A DNA stretch of 64,000 nt from Conoideocrella luteorostrata (lineage: Eukaryota > Ascomycota > Sordariomycetes > Hypocreales > Clavicipitaceae), in NCBI GenBank assembly GCA_032433595.1, contig JASWJB010000124.1, positions 1-64,000 of the forward strand, written 5' to 3'. A program made the translations under genes and the position numbers. How positions within the stretch are numbered: the stretch's first letter is position 1; each line of letters opens with the position of its first letter. This document shows positions 1 through 11,801 of this stretch, piece by piece. The notes under the pieces were generated by a model. That model worked only from the letters and a program-made list of their open reading frames with translations, was not told where the DNA came from and ran no database searches.

Positions 1-633
1 GAGTGTTGTTGTTGTTGTACCCAGACCACTAAAAGTGAGAGGCATACTACTTGCAGGTGGGAAGCTCGGTGCAGCCTCTATTGCTCACTGCTTTCTTTTC
101 TCTACAACATTTTATGAATGGCCCCAGGCAACAAGCCGCGTGGAATGACTACGACTGGAATCGAGCAAGAGAGGTGCCTTGTCACGGCGCCAAAAGAAGG
201 TCAACTCTTGAAAATGACAAATAAATACTAGGCGGATTTTGCTCACTAGACTGGAGTTGAGCGCCTGGCCGCCGCCGTGGAGAAAGAATTGGACCGGTGC
301 CTGGATGTTATGTCAGAGGTCCACATTAGGCTGGGGCAACATGACAAGTTTGACCCAATTGTGCGGCGACGGCGCCACTACGAAAGGTTTGGCCTGGAGG
401 CCTGGGTTGGCGGGCACATGTGTGTGCTGATGCTGCACCTCAAGCACAACAATATAAAAAATCTGGCTCCATTCATCCTACTTCTGCCTTCTTGTGTCCA
501 GCACATTACCGCCTCTCCCTTAATTCTTCGACCGCCTTTACCCGCCTTTTCAAGTCTGCGAGAAGGACTTTTCCTGCTTAGCGGGACCGAGCCAATTATT
601 TTGTTCGCAACTTCTTGAACAACCGCCGTCATC
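1..633. other. Upstream region and 5' leader of eRF1
   Basis: No gene is confidently recognised here. A roughly 60-codon open stretch on the + strand (about 250-420) reads like ordinary protein (VEKELDRCLDVMSEV...), but it has no recognisable family and runs into the likely eRF1 promoter. It could be chance or the decayed end of an upstream gene. The part after about 460 is pyrimidine-rich, as expected for the eRF1 leader. Confidence 0.4.
453..461 (+). promoter_or_regulatory. TATA-like box upstream of eRF1
   Basis: TATAAAAAA lies about 170 bp upstream of the eRF1 start codon, and a C/T-rich leader follows it. This is consistent with a core promoter. Assignment is by position and sequence only. 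Confidence 0.4.
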
Positions 634-2336
<1,703 letters not shown>

Positions 2337-2561
2337 CCTGTGGATCCCCTCGTACCAAACGAGGGCCCTGCTCAAGTTCAACCGTCTGCACCAAATGAGG
2401 ATGACACGCGCCACGATGACGACGCGCCAAGGTCGGCTAATGCCACGCCGCTGTCATTTGCTCAGAAGCGCTTGATGCGAAATGCCGAGCCTGGCACCAC
2501 AACCAAAGGCCATCAGGCGTCGCAACCAAGTCCACTTCGTTCAATGATGACGGCTACTTGA
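2337..2561 (+). other. In-frame post-stop extension of eRF1
   Basis: After the eRF1 TGA the same frame stays open for 74 codons (PVDPLVPNEGPAQ...) and closes at TGA 2559-2561. It has no known domain and is rich in Pro, Asp, Ser and Thr. It is 3'UTR unless the weak TGA-C stop is read through. Its importance is positional: the second stop lies only 25 nt before a candidate 3'UTR intron. Confidence 0.55.
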
Positions 2562-2586
2562 GCTTATCGCTTGGCAGATACTGGGG

Positions 2587-2645
2587 GTAAGACTCTCTAC
2601 CTATTATTTTCGTCCCCAAGCTTTCAATTCTCACGCGGAAAATAG
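2587..2645 (+). other. Candidate 3'UTR intron of eRF1
   Basis: A 59-nt segment has a GTAAGA donor, a CTCAC branch-like motif about 12 nt from the end, and an AATAG acceptor, the normal design of introns in this window. It lies 250 nt downstream of the eRF1 stop and 25 nt downstream of the second in-frame stop. In organisms with exon-junction-dependent NMD, an intron that far past the normal stop would mark the mRNA for decay. RNA-seq is needed to prove splicing. Confidence 0.55.
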
Positions 2646-3518
2646 ATCTACCCAAAAATTTCGAGGCGAGGTTGACGGAATGTTGCGTTGAATGGAGAAG
2701 CTTACAAACAAAAGCTTGAAGGTGCTCATGCCAGTGACTTTACAACTATCTCTCTGTCTCTTTCTCTCTCTCTGTCTCTCTCTCTGGTGTTGAGTGAGGA
2801 TTAGTGGCATATTCGTCCTGTATATTCTCCGTATGCTCCTGGTTCTTTTCATACCCAACTTTGTAAACGGCAAAGCTGAAGAATAGTAGCCAGGAGGAAT
2901 GGTTAGGATGATCATGATACATTCATTCTTTTCTGTAGTGAATGCTGCTGTTCACTTCCGCTATTATATTCTGTGTAATTCGGGCAACGCTTTGCGAAAT
3001 ATGACATAAAAGACGGTAAGAGGGGAAAAGGGCTTTTTTATATAACACCAAAAAACAAGAGCCACTTGAGACTTTCGACGCCAAATGTCCTGGCATTTTT
3101 CACTCGGTCAGGGAAACATCCTGCCTGACTTGATTCTTGACACGCACCAAACAATAGTCAATAACTTCTCAGTAAGTTATGCGCAATTTTGTGGCTGCAT
3201 GTACTCCCTACAGTGTGGGGATTAAACGGCAACTGTACGTCACGTATCAGTTAGCGGGTACTGGCCGTGGGTCACACCCGTCCCGCCTGTCCTCACCATA
3301 GCTCTACACATAACTACCCGTAGTAACTACACATACGTCAAGCTAAGCCGATTTTCCTGACCTTTCTCCTGACCTCATATCGAACAGCGTAATCCCTGCA
3401 TCTCTACTCCGTATTTTGTTGTTATCCATCCTGTCATTATCCCGCGGGTGCAAGGGCGCTCAGAGGACAGGCTGAGATGCTACCGGAGAACTTATCATAA
3501 CGCTACGCATCACCCATC
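2646..3518. other. Intergenic region between eRF1 and SIP3
   Basis: This holds the rest of the eRF1 3'UTR and the SIP3 promoter. It contains a CT microsatellite (2747-2785) and one copy of the dispersed ACTCCGTA motif near 3406-3413. No gene is seen. Confidence 0.5.
2747..2785. repeat. CT-rich microsatellite
   Basis: Imperfect (CT)n with interspersed G and T, about 39 bp, in the eRF1 3' flank. Confidence 0.8.
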
Positions 3519-6500
3519 ATGCCTACAGCTGTACCTGTTTCGACGACAGGTCCGCCTAGGCAGAACGACCGAGGCGTGCCGGTTGGCCTCAATGAAGCGG
3601 CGCTCGATTCGCCCACATTCCGTGCAACCGCTGGATACTTCGCAGACCAAATCGAGGCCTTCGAGAAATGGCTGAACGGATATGTCAACTCGACATCCAA
3701 ATTTGCCCACGAAATTCAGGGGCTCGAGGAAACTATCAATTCCTATCTCGCCAAGACTGTGCCGTCGGTCGCCGATGGCATCATCGAGAACGACTATGCT
3801 TTCCTCGCCTTGAAGAGAGTTGGCGATGGTCAACGCGAATGTTGGACGCAGATACTGAGTGGTATGAAGAGAATGGACACCGCCGTTATTGATCCCATTC
3901 GAAGTTTCCTGAGCGGCGACATGCGCAACTTTAAAGAAATACGGAGAATTTTAGAGCAGTCGCAGCGAGCATACGATTCCACGCTTGCGCGATATGTAGC
4001 GCAATCAAAGACGAAAGAACCGTCCGCTCTTCGCGAAGATGCATTCTCCGTCTACGAAAATCGCAAAGCATATATTCAAGCCTCGTTGGATTATTGTCAG
4101 CTTGCACCACAGCTTCGACTTGCGGTGGACAAGCTACTAGTCAAAGTGTGCAGCGAGATTTGGAAAGACCTCTTACGATCGAGAGATGCAGTGTCAAACG
4201 CTACAAGATGGACTCGGGAGATGGACCGCGTTCGGGGGTGGGCTAAGGAAATGGAAGCCTCTGAGGGAATTTTCAGAACTGAACTCCAGGCCGCGAGGAA
4301 GGAATTGGGGGAGACAACTCTTGAAGGTCTTAAGCCATCTCGTGAGCTCGAAGACTACAGCGCATCTACGGTACCATTCCTAGGCTCTCGAGGACCGCTA
4401 AACTTGCGCCCCAAAGATGATACTGCCGTGATATCGGAAAAACAAGGTTGGGCGTTTTTGAGAACGATATCCGGCAAGCCCGTGAGGTACACTTGGGTGC
4501 ACAGATGGTATTACTGCCGTGATGGCGTATTTGGCTGGCTTGTTCCAGGGCCTCAGGGCGTCCTTCAGGGAGATGAGATCGGCGTGTTGTTGTGCAATGC
4601 GAAACCAGCTGTGGGCGAGGAACGACGCTTTTGCTTTGAGGTCAAAACGAAAAACCAAACCATGATGCTACAAACAGAGAACCAAAAGGAACTGATTGAG
4701 TGGTTAGAGGTCTTTGAGGTGACGAAAAAGAAGGCATTCGAAACGAGTATGGGGAATAACAACAACTCCGTTACCGGCGGAACCGACCCGGCTTTCTCGA
4801 TACATCCACCAAGTGCGCCGGAGTTCTCTGCAAAGCCTGTCGACAATCCTGCCGCTGCCGCCACTCCTACCATTGCCGCGGACGACATGGGCCCGGGATT
4901 TGACCGAAGCACAACCCTCTACGTGCCTGGGCAAGAGACCATGAGGCACAGTGTTGACGTTAATAATGGAACTACTGGTCGTCGATCCTTTAGCGCTCTG
5001 GGAAGAGATTTGGCTCGAGAAGATGACGAGAGCAGAAGGGAACATGCTGCTAGAATTATCCAAAAACTTGATCTTCACAGAAAGTCGACATTTGGCGCTG
5101 GCGGCATCGAACCTAGCCCCGTGAGCCCAGCTATGCCAAGCGCTGGTATTGCTGGCTTGATATCAGCCAGCCATAACTTGCTACATGCTCATCCCGCCTC
5201 CCAACTACCCGTCAGTACTCCTAAGCAGCCACTTGGGTTTCTACCATCGCTCGATGCTCCGCAAGGTTCTCTTGCTCCTTTGACATTGGCTCGAGCCCCG
5301 GCAACGACAAGTCTAAGCCGTGCTGCTGTCCTCTTGACAGCCGAGAAGCGTTCAGTTTCCAACAGCAAGAAATTGCCAACTTCAATTGTTGCAAACTATT
5401 GGGGAAGCAACGTATGGGCCACAATCAATACCCCTGAGCAGCCAGTGCTGCCAAGGCATGATGACGATGACCCGATTGGAGTTGTCCTCCCCCAGAGCTC
5501 ACAGACAAGCCTCCCCGGTGTTGGGAACGAGAACCAGGCTAACAGCCCACTGCCCCTCAATTATCCTAATGAGCTGAGGGCTCAAAATGCCCAGTTCCGC
5601 CTCCTCTTCCCAAATGCGCTGCTGGGAGAAAACCTGGTTCTGGTGTTTCGGGCGGCATGGTCGAGTTCTAAAGCGCGGGACTCGCCTAGTGAAACCCTTG
5701 CCGGGGACGGTAGAATTTACATTACACCAGATAACATGTATTTCTACAGCGAGCAAATGGGTTTGGTGACGACCTATAGCATCAGCTTGGATATTATCAC
5801 TGAAGTTACCACTGCGGCGGGTAGAGATTGTGATTTCATTTTCTTACACCTCGGTCAAGACACGAACGACACCGGATATACGCGAATCACAGTCAAGGTG
5901 TTTTTAGACGATCTTGACCTTCTCCACTCGCGTCTGAATCTTTTGATTGACAACTTGCAAGCCGAAGAACCCATGGACACTCGGGACATTATTGCAGCAT
6001 TAATCAACGTCGAGAAGGATGAATATGAGCGGCCGAGTGCCGGCGCTGAGAGTTGGGAAGAGGTATCTGCGAATAAACCCGGTGACAACGGCACATCTTT
6101 TGGTAGGACGGCAGTGCGGGGCCAGCACGACTATGGCCTCCATCTTCAGCCTTCTAAATCACATCAGCGAGTACCTGGGAAGCTGCATCTCCCGTCGCAC
6201 CCTGTGATATATGAGCCGGAATGCATGACACAAATGGCAGCTGAACGACACTTTGAGATTAGCGCGAAAGCTTGTTTCCATGTTCTATTTGGTGACAAGA
6301 GCTTCGTTTTTCCCAAACTGTACTTTGAGCATCGTGCCCAGCAGATCGCTCAAGGGCCGTGGTTGCTCGTGGACCAAGGGCAGATGCGCCGCGACTTTCA
6401 CTTCAAAGTGGACTACGTTGATATGCTTGGCCGCAAGAAGTCCGCTAATGTCAGCGACTATCAAGTCATTGACGTGTACAGCGATCATGTCACTTACGTG

Positions 6501-7634
6501 GTAACACACATCAAAACTGCATGGCACCTGCCTCATTCGCAGAGCTTTAAATTGGTAACAAAGATTGTAATCACACATGTGGCCAAGTCCAAGTGTAAGC
6601 TCGCTGCATACGTCAAAATCGATTGGTTTAAGACGCCAGCTCTATCGAAGAATTTGGTTGAACGACAAGCCCTCCACGATGCTATCACTGACGCAGAAGA
6701 GATGGCAGAGCTAGCGACTGATCAAGTCCGCAAGCTTGGCCCCCGAAGTCGCACAAACAGGGCTATTCAAGTCTACGGCCATGTTGGTCAGCAGACACAA
6801 GTCGTAGTCTTCTCTCCAGCAACCGCAGAGTTGAGCAAGAAACAGGCAATCAAGCCACGGACCCTGACTGCCATGCTATTCGAAACAGCGCGATCGTTTG
6901 GCGAAAGCGCGGTTTCGTCTCTCATAATGTGGGCATTTGCTGGCATACAGAAACTCTTTGGCATTGTTACTGCCCATAGGCTCATCATATTTCTCCTCGC
7001 AGCAAGTACTTTGCTCAATCTCTTATTGACCTCGACCGAGTCTTCAGCATGGTGGAAAGAACGTAGTGCAGCCAGATTCATGAGGCGTGTCGGTGTGGCG
7101 CCGAATCCCACGATGAGCAAAGCCATTTACTTTGCAGATTTGGATAAAGCTACTGGCGCTGATGGTCACAACTTGGGTTTTCCCAACAATAGCACATGCT
7201 TTAGCACTTACAAAAGTCTGCTGGACACGACGGAGATTGACATTCCATGGGAAGAGGCTGGGGCGACGTTGTCGTCGCCGACGAGTCGTGCCACTGCACG
7301 AAGGTTACGACGCACGCGACAACGCCTGGGATCCTACAGACATGATCTGATGGTCGCTATGCGTGTGGTCAATGGTATTGAGAGAGAGATGCTGCAATCC
7401 GAATGGGAGAATTGGTTGATCAACGAGAAGTCGCTCTGCGACGAACTCCAGCTGGTGTTACAAGAAGGGGGTAAAGGAAAAGCTGCCAAGGACGCATCTT
7501 CTGCACCGAAAATTCTTGGGTCTTTGTCTGGAAAACGGAGACGGGCACTGGAGGAATGGAGAGATGGATATTGTGGAAGCTGTAAACGTGATTTCGAGGT
7601 TATCATCAAGGAGAGGATCGTGAGAGGGGTGTAA
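3519..7634 (+). CDS. SIP3: Sip3/Ysp1-family BAR-PH-GRAM-VASt membrane-anchored lipid-transfer protein
   Basis: A single-exon gene of 1371 residues. Order of domains: BAR-like helical region (about 27-285), PH domain (about 305-410, containing RYTWVHRWYYCRDGVFGWLVPG and ending ELIEWLEVF), low-complexity linker (about 415-685), GRAM/PH-like domain (about 690-810), VASt domain (about 910-1070, beginning HFEISAKACFHVLFG), hydrophobic anchor (about 1136-1171), and a charged tail to 1371. This is the architecture of fungal Sip3 and Ysp1 (Lam/Aster superfamily). In yeast these proteins sit in the cortical ER at contacts with the plasma membrane, and the VASt domain moves sterols. Here a sterol-transfer or contact-site role is inference from family. 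The ATG at 3519 begins just before the BAR region and gives the expected full length. It stands alone on the + strand, with no sign of frameshift or truncation. Confidence 0.9.
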   Translation: MPTAVPVSTTGPPRQNDRGVPVGLNEAALDSPTFRATAGYFADQIEAFEKWLNGYVNSTSKFAHEIQGLEETINSYLAKTVPSVADGIIENDYAFLALKRVGDGQRECWTQILSGMKRMDTAVIDPIRSFLSGDMRNFKEIRRILEQSQRAYDSTLARYVAQSKTKEPSALREDAFSVYENRKAYIQASLDYCQLAPQLRLAVDKLLVKVCSEIWKDLLRSRDAVSNATRWTREMDRVRGWAKEMEASEGIFRTELQAARKELGETTLEGLKPSRELEDYSASTVPFLGSRGPLNLRPKDDTAVISEKQGWAFLRTISGKPVRYTWVHRWYYCRDGVFGWLVPGPQGVLQGDEIGVLLCNAKPAVGEERRFCFEVKTKNQTMMLQTENQKELIEWLEVFEVTKKKAFETSMGNNNNSVTGGTDPAFSIHPPSAPEFSAKPVDNPAAAATPTIAADDMGPGFDRSTTLYVPGQETMRHSVDVNNGTTGRRSFSALGRDLAREDDESRREHAARIIQKLDLHRKSTFGAGGIEPSPVSPAMPSAGIAGLISASHNLLHAHPASQLPVSTPKQPLGFLPSLDAPQGSLAPLTLARAPATTSLSRAAVLLTAEKRSVSNSKKLPTSIVANYWGSNVWATINTPEQPVLPRHDDDDPIGVVLPQSSQTSLPGVGNENQANSPLPLNYPNELRAQNAQFRLLFPNALLGENLVLVFRAAWSSSKARDSPSETLAGDGRIYITPDNMYFYSEQMGLVTTYSISLDIITEVTTAAGRDCDFIFLHLGQDTNDTGYTRITVKVFLDDLDLLHSRLNLLIDNLQAEEPMDTRDIIAALINVEKDEYERPSAGAESWEEVSANKPGDNGTSFGRTAVRGQHDYGLHLQPSKSHQRVPGKLHLPSHPVIYEPECMTQMAAERHFEISAKACFHVLFGDKSFVFPKLYFEHRAQQIAQGPWLLVDQGQMRRDFHFKVDYVDMLGRKKSANVSDYQVIDVYSDHVTYVVTHIKTAWHLPHSQSFKLVTKIVITHVAKSKCKLAAYVKIDWFKTPALSKNLVERQALHDAITDAEEMAELATDQVRKLGPRSRTNRAIQVYGHVGQQTQVVVFSPATAELSKKQAIKPRTLTAMLFETARSFGESAVSSLIMWAFAGIQKLFGIVTAHRLIIFLLAASTLLNLLLTSTESSAWWKERSAARFMRRVGVAPNPTMSKAIYFADLDKATGADGHNLGFPNNSTCFSTYKSLLDTTEIDIPWEEAGATLSSPTSRATARRLRRTRQRLGSYRHDLMVAMRVVNGIEREMLQSEWENWLINEKSLCDELQLVLQEGGKGKAAKDASSAPKILGSLSGKRRRALEEWRDGYCGSCKRDFEVIIKERIVRGV

Positions 7635-8383
7635 GAAGAATGAGAAGGATTTACCCACAGCATCAGCCATGAACATTACTTTTTATTTTATTTACGGCAT
7701 AATCAGGTACCGAGGCTAAATGCCAGACTTGATTTTTCATATTATAGAGCAATGCGGACTACTGTTTTGTGTCTTGCCATGCGCCTAGGCCATAGAAAGA
7801 ATATCATCGTGCCAGTGTCGTCGCTATGCAAGCGAAGTCATGACGCAATAAGATTAAGAAAGTCTGGCGAGTGGGATCTCGATGAAGAAACGCATCAGGC
7901 GGCTGTGTTCTAATTACGGCTACCAGACAGCCGTTTGTAGGTTGTGTAGATTCTATGTCTCACACAAGCCCTTGAGATGGGGGGCACATGCATTTGCAAG
8001 CCCATCCAGGCAGATCCATTGATACTGAGAATGGAGGGGCTACGATGAAAATTAGCGAGACAGGGTTCAGAACTTGCCAATATGCGGCTGACCGAACACC
8101 CTGCACGTCTACTCCGTATACAAAATGGACTTACAATCGCGCAAGATGCATTTCTGGCATGGAGTGTCGACATTCCTATGCGTCCCTTATCTTACCAGCA
8201 TGGCGGAAAGGGTCATGCCAAGGGCATTACATCGAGTTGTCTGGTGCTCCGAATATGCATAAAGAGGAGGAGGCAGCGGCTCGACGTAGAGTAAATTCTT
8301 GAACTCATCTCTTCACTTTCCAAGGTCTCGCTAGATTTAACGAACAGTTTCTGACAGGATTACTGGTTTACAAATCGTGTAAA
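7635..8383. other. Intergenic region between SIP3 and small secreted protein gene
   Basis: This holds the SIP3 3' flank and the upstream region of the next gene. It has one copy of the dispersed CTACTCCGTA motif near 8109-8118. Short open frames on both strands overlap each other and look like chance. No gene is supported. Confidence 0.5.
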
Positions 8384-8830
8384 ATGAAGAACATATCAAT
8401 CACCGCCACCGTGACGCTCTCTTGCCTCGCAACAAGTGGCTTAACGGCGCCTGCCTTCACCGGCCCGTCGGACGTTGTGCGACGGAGCAGCTCGTGGCTA
8501 GGCGCACGGCATATGGCAAGTTTGGATCAGGAGCAGGTTGAGCAGATAAGCAATGACATTAGTACGTCCCTTCCGCCCCATCTCGGTTGATTTCGGCGTT
8601 GCTTGTGGCTGATTTGGCCGGTTTGTGGCGGTTTGTCTAACAGTGTTGTTCTAGAATCAAACCTTACGGCGACAATCCAGTTAATTACAAAGGTCAGCGA
8701 GGAAGAGCCGGCTGTGAACCCTCCGTTTCAAAATACCATTCAGGTGTTGCAGGGAATTGTGCAGTCTATTGGGGGTGCTTTGGCGTCGTTGGCAAGTATG
8801 AAGGGCGGCGGGATGGGGATGGGGATGTAA
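8384..8830 (+). CDS. Small secreted protein, function unknown
   Basis: Two exons (8384-8561, 8655-8830) give 117 residues. The intron has a GTACGT donor and a CTAG acceptor, and joins the frames exactly. The N-terminus (MKNISITATVTLSCLATSGLTA) is a good signal peptide with likely cleavage after about residue 22. The mature chain has no cysteine, so it is not a typical disulfide-rich fungal effector. It consists of two predicted helical stretches (LDQEQVEQISNDI and NTIQVLQGIVQSIGGALASLA) and ends in a Gly/Met tail, GGGMGMGM. I do not recognise the family. The coding end runs into a GATG-type microsatellite, so the tail may be repeat-derived. A secreted or cell-surface role is inference from the signal peptide only. 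Confidence 0.6.
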
Positions 8831-8831
8831 A

Positions 8832-8913
8832 GTGATGTGATGCGATGTGATGCGATGTGATGTGATGTGATGTATTGATGAGATGCGGGATGAGGTGCGG
8901 GATGAGGTGCGGA
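8832..8913. repeat. GATG(T/C)-type microsatellite
   Basis: Repeated TGATGTGATGCGATG units grade into GAGGTGCGGGAT units directly after the stop codon of the secreted protein gene. The GGGATG codons of its C-terminus look like the start of the same tract. Confidence 0.8.
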
Positions 8914-9496
8914 GTCGGTTGGATCTGAGTTCTTCGGCTGACTAAACAGATGAGATGCTGCCAGAATGGCGGAGAACATGCGGAGTACGGAGTACTCGGT
9001 AGTTACAACTAAAGAACAATAAGTAACTAATACAATAACCACTCGGTCCTCGCTACAATGAGAACAGGGCACTGCAGTGACGTCAACCGAGCACTTGAAC
9101 CGCTTCTTCCGCGCGCCTTGAATATCTACACACAAAACACAACACACCCACACCAAAGTGATCGAAGCGCAACAAATTGCTGTGAAAGCTTGTTTCTGCC
9201 ACCACATTTTCCTGTTTCCCTCTCCAGATTCTCCGCTTGCCCGCCTGTATGCATGCATGCCAAATGGCCATGTGAACCTGCTGTTTGCTGTTGGTCCTTA
9301 GTTCTTGATTTTTGATTTTTGATTTTTGATTCTTGAGTCTTGATCCCCGGCTCTTTGATTCCATCCGTGCTTCAACATTCCTCAGTTCTAACCCTTTCCA
9401 AGCCAACGTACTGCTGTTCGATTAGTATTCGCAACCGCGCTGCACCTAACCGGCATTTTAAAGGCATGCTTTACTGAACTTATTCCATCCAACGCT
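8914..9496. other. Intergenic region before DUF3074 gene
   Basis: No gene is supported. It contains a head-to-head copy of the dispersed motif (CGGAGTACGGAGTACTCGG, 8981-8999) and a (TTTTTGA)n tract (9302-9343). It is probably the promoter and leader of the DUF3074 gene. Confidence 0.5.
9302..9343. repeat. TTTTTGA heptanucleotide repeat
   Basis: About six degenerate units (TTCTTGA, TTTTTGA x3, TTCTTGA, GTCTTGA), about 150 bp upstream of the DUF3074 protein start. Confidence 0.75.
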
Positions 9497-11521
9497 ATGA
9501 CTAGCCATCATGAGCCGTTCAAGGCTTTAGCGCCCATAGCTTGGAACGACGTGCCGCAGAAAGACCTAAAGACTTTCATAGACGATGCCTTCAGCCAAGC
9601 TCAAATCGTTATCGATTCCATACCCTCTGCCGTTACCGCCACCAAACCAGCTGCTACGGGTCGAGCTCGGGCGAAGACCGATTCCGCAGTCGTGTACACT
9701 GATGCCCAGAGAGCTTTGTCTCTGAGCAACTCGCCAGCCTCGGTTGGCTTGTCTACTCAATTGCAAAGGGAGTGGAAAGAAATCAAGACAAACCCTAAGG
9801 AAAACCCCCTGGCCATTAACGTCTACAAGCTTTCGGGCAAGGATGGCAAGGGCGCATGGTTTGCCAGACGCAGTGTCCACGAGGGCTTGTCGTTCGAGCA
9901 GTGGAAAACGGGATTGCAGAGAGAGTTTGAAGAGTCTATGAAGGTGCAGGGCTCACCTGGGAGTGGGAATATCAGAGGCATTGGGGCCGACAGGAATGTC
10001 GAGCACCACGTCGTGGGTGACGCAGGACATGTTGATGGTAAGTCTTGTGCTGCATGTCTTACGCACACATACACACACTTGGTTAGGGCGACGCTTGACT
10101 GACAACCCACCTAAACAGTCTTCCAACTCTCGGCACAGTTTCCGGGACCCACGGCACCGCGAGACTTTATCACATTACTAATAACGTCTGACCTCGCTCA
10201 TCTGAAACCTGACAACCAGCAGCAAGCTTTGCGGCAGTATATGGTTGTTTCCAAGCCTTGTGTTCATCCCGACTGCCCTCCACGCCAGGGCATCATTAGA
10301 GGTCAATATGAGTCAGTGGAGATTATTCGGGAAATTCCCGTCGAAAACGAGCCGTCCATCAACAAGAGATCTTTGTCTTCGGCAGACTTGACATCCGAGG
10401 AAAGCCGCCAGTCCACCACGATAAATCGGACAGGAGTTGACCTCGAAGCACCTCGAGCTATTGAATGGCTCATGATCACCAGAAGCGATCCTGGTGGTAG
10501 TGTTCCGCGATTTCTCATTGAAAAAGGAACGCCGCCAGGTATTGTTGGTGATGCCGGCAAGTTTTTGAAGTGGGTTTCGTCGACAACCTCTAGGGATGGT
10601 ACTGTTCGCCCACTGGAAGAGACTAAGCATCTTAATGGCAATAATGCCAGGAACCTCAATTTTCCAGCTGCCACAGTGGCTCCCAACGGTTCATCACCAA
10701 CCGTCACGTACTCACAAGACTCGCAACAAGACGTCCGAGATCATGATGCAGGTTACAGTGACTGGATTCCAAGCAGCACGGGGTTATATGGTATCATCAC
10801 TGGGGCTTTTGGCGTAGCCGGCTCCATTGCTACCGGCCTGAAGTCACAGTTCAGTAATCCATTGAGCTTCAACAGCAGCCAAGACAGCTTGACAGGGAGC
10901 CAACCCATCCCGGAGGAGGGCGACGAAGACGACGAAGCGAAAAGTGATACGTCGTCAATCCGTAGCTTTACGTCAGCTTTGGAAAAGTCCGTGACGGGAG
11001 AGAAGCCCGCTGGAAGTAGCATCTCCGATGAATCGAAGTCGCAGCGCCTGCAGCCTATGGAAAAGGACTTGCAAAAACTTCTGGGCCGCCGTCAAAAGCT
11101 AGAGAAAAGCTATACCGAGTTTCAGGAGCGAATGCAGACGAAGCGACTGGAGGAACAAGAAAAAGATGCGACTTCCCAGGCCAAGCTACGAGAGAAGCAC
11201 GATAAGGAAGTTGCTAAACAAGAAGCAAAATATAAGCGAGAAATACGCAAATTGGAGGAAAAGCGCGAAGCAGAGGAACGAAAGGCAGAAGCTCGAAGGA
11301 TAAAGGCTGTCGAGAGACAAGAAAAGTCAAGCCTGACACTGGAGCTCGAGAAGGTGAGAGCTGAGAAGGACGTTGCTCTAAAAGAAATCGAGCTGCTTCG
11401 TGGCCAAGTTGGGGAGTTGCAGGCACAAAATACCGCGCTGGTCGCGAAGCTCGGCCGTCTGGGCGCGTTTAATAGGGCAGACTCTTCTTCGTCAAGGGAG
11501 AACTCTATCAAATCTAAATAA
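9497..11521 (+). CDS. DUF3074 (START-like) protein with C-terminal coiled coil
   Basis: Two exons (9497-10037, 10119-11521) give 647 residues. The intron has a GTAAGT donor and an AACAG acceptor, and keeps frame. Residues about 90-335 match my memory of DUF3074, a fungal START/Bet v1-like fold. The domain is marked by the WFARRSVHEGLSFEQWK segment, the QLSAQFPGPTAPRDFITLLIT strand-rich segment and AIEWLMITRSDPGGSVPRFL. A Ser/Asp/Glu-rich linker follows (about 380-480). A long, strongly charged coiled coil (about 490-625, Lys/Glu/Arg/Ala heptads) then leads to a Ser-rich end. START-like folds usually bind a lipid or other hydrophobic ligand, but no ligand or process is established for this family as far as I know. 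The gene converges on the Trm732 gene with 280 bp between stop codons. Confidence 0.85.
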
Positions 11522-11801
11522 TGAGGTCATTTGGACGATAAGCAATCAACCTCTTCTGGATACGAAGGACACAGTCAGGCACAATGGGAATCGAAGGATG
11601 TCTACTGCCTTTCTACCATATGATAACGACAGCATAGCAAATTACGTGAGGGATGGGCATGCGTATCTTGGTTGGGACACGAAACAATGGGAGAGAAATT
11701 TTGGTTAAGCTAGGGCAATTAGCAAGGGGATCCACAAGCATCTTTTTTGTTGTTGTTGTCTATCCAGAAGTCTATGCAAACAAAGAACGTAAGGCATTCA
11801 T

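Noticed and set aside
277..618. 113-codon frame before eRF1
   Set aside because: It starts at a non-ATG codon and crosses the probable TATA box and leader. Noted in the region entry but not called as a gene.
11122..11511. 129-codon antisense frame rich in Ser/Phe/Arg
   Set aside because: It is the complement of the Lys/Glu coiled-coil region of the DUF3074 protein. CTT/TTC reverse codons explain it.
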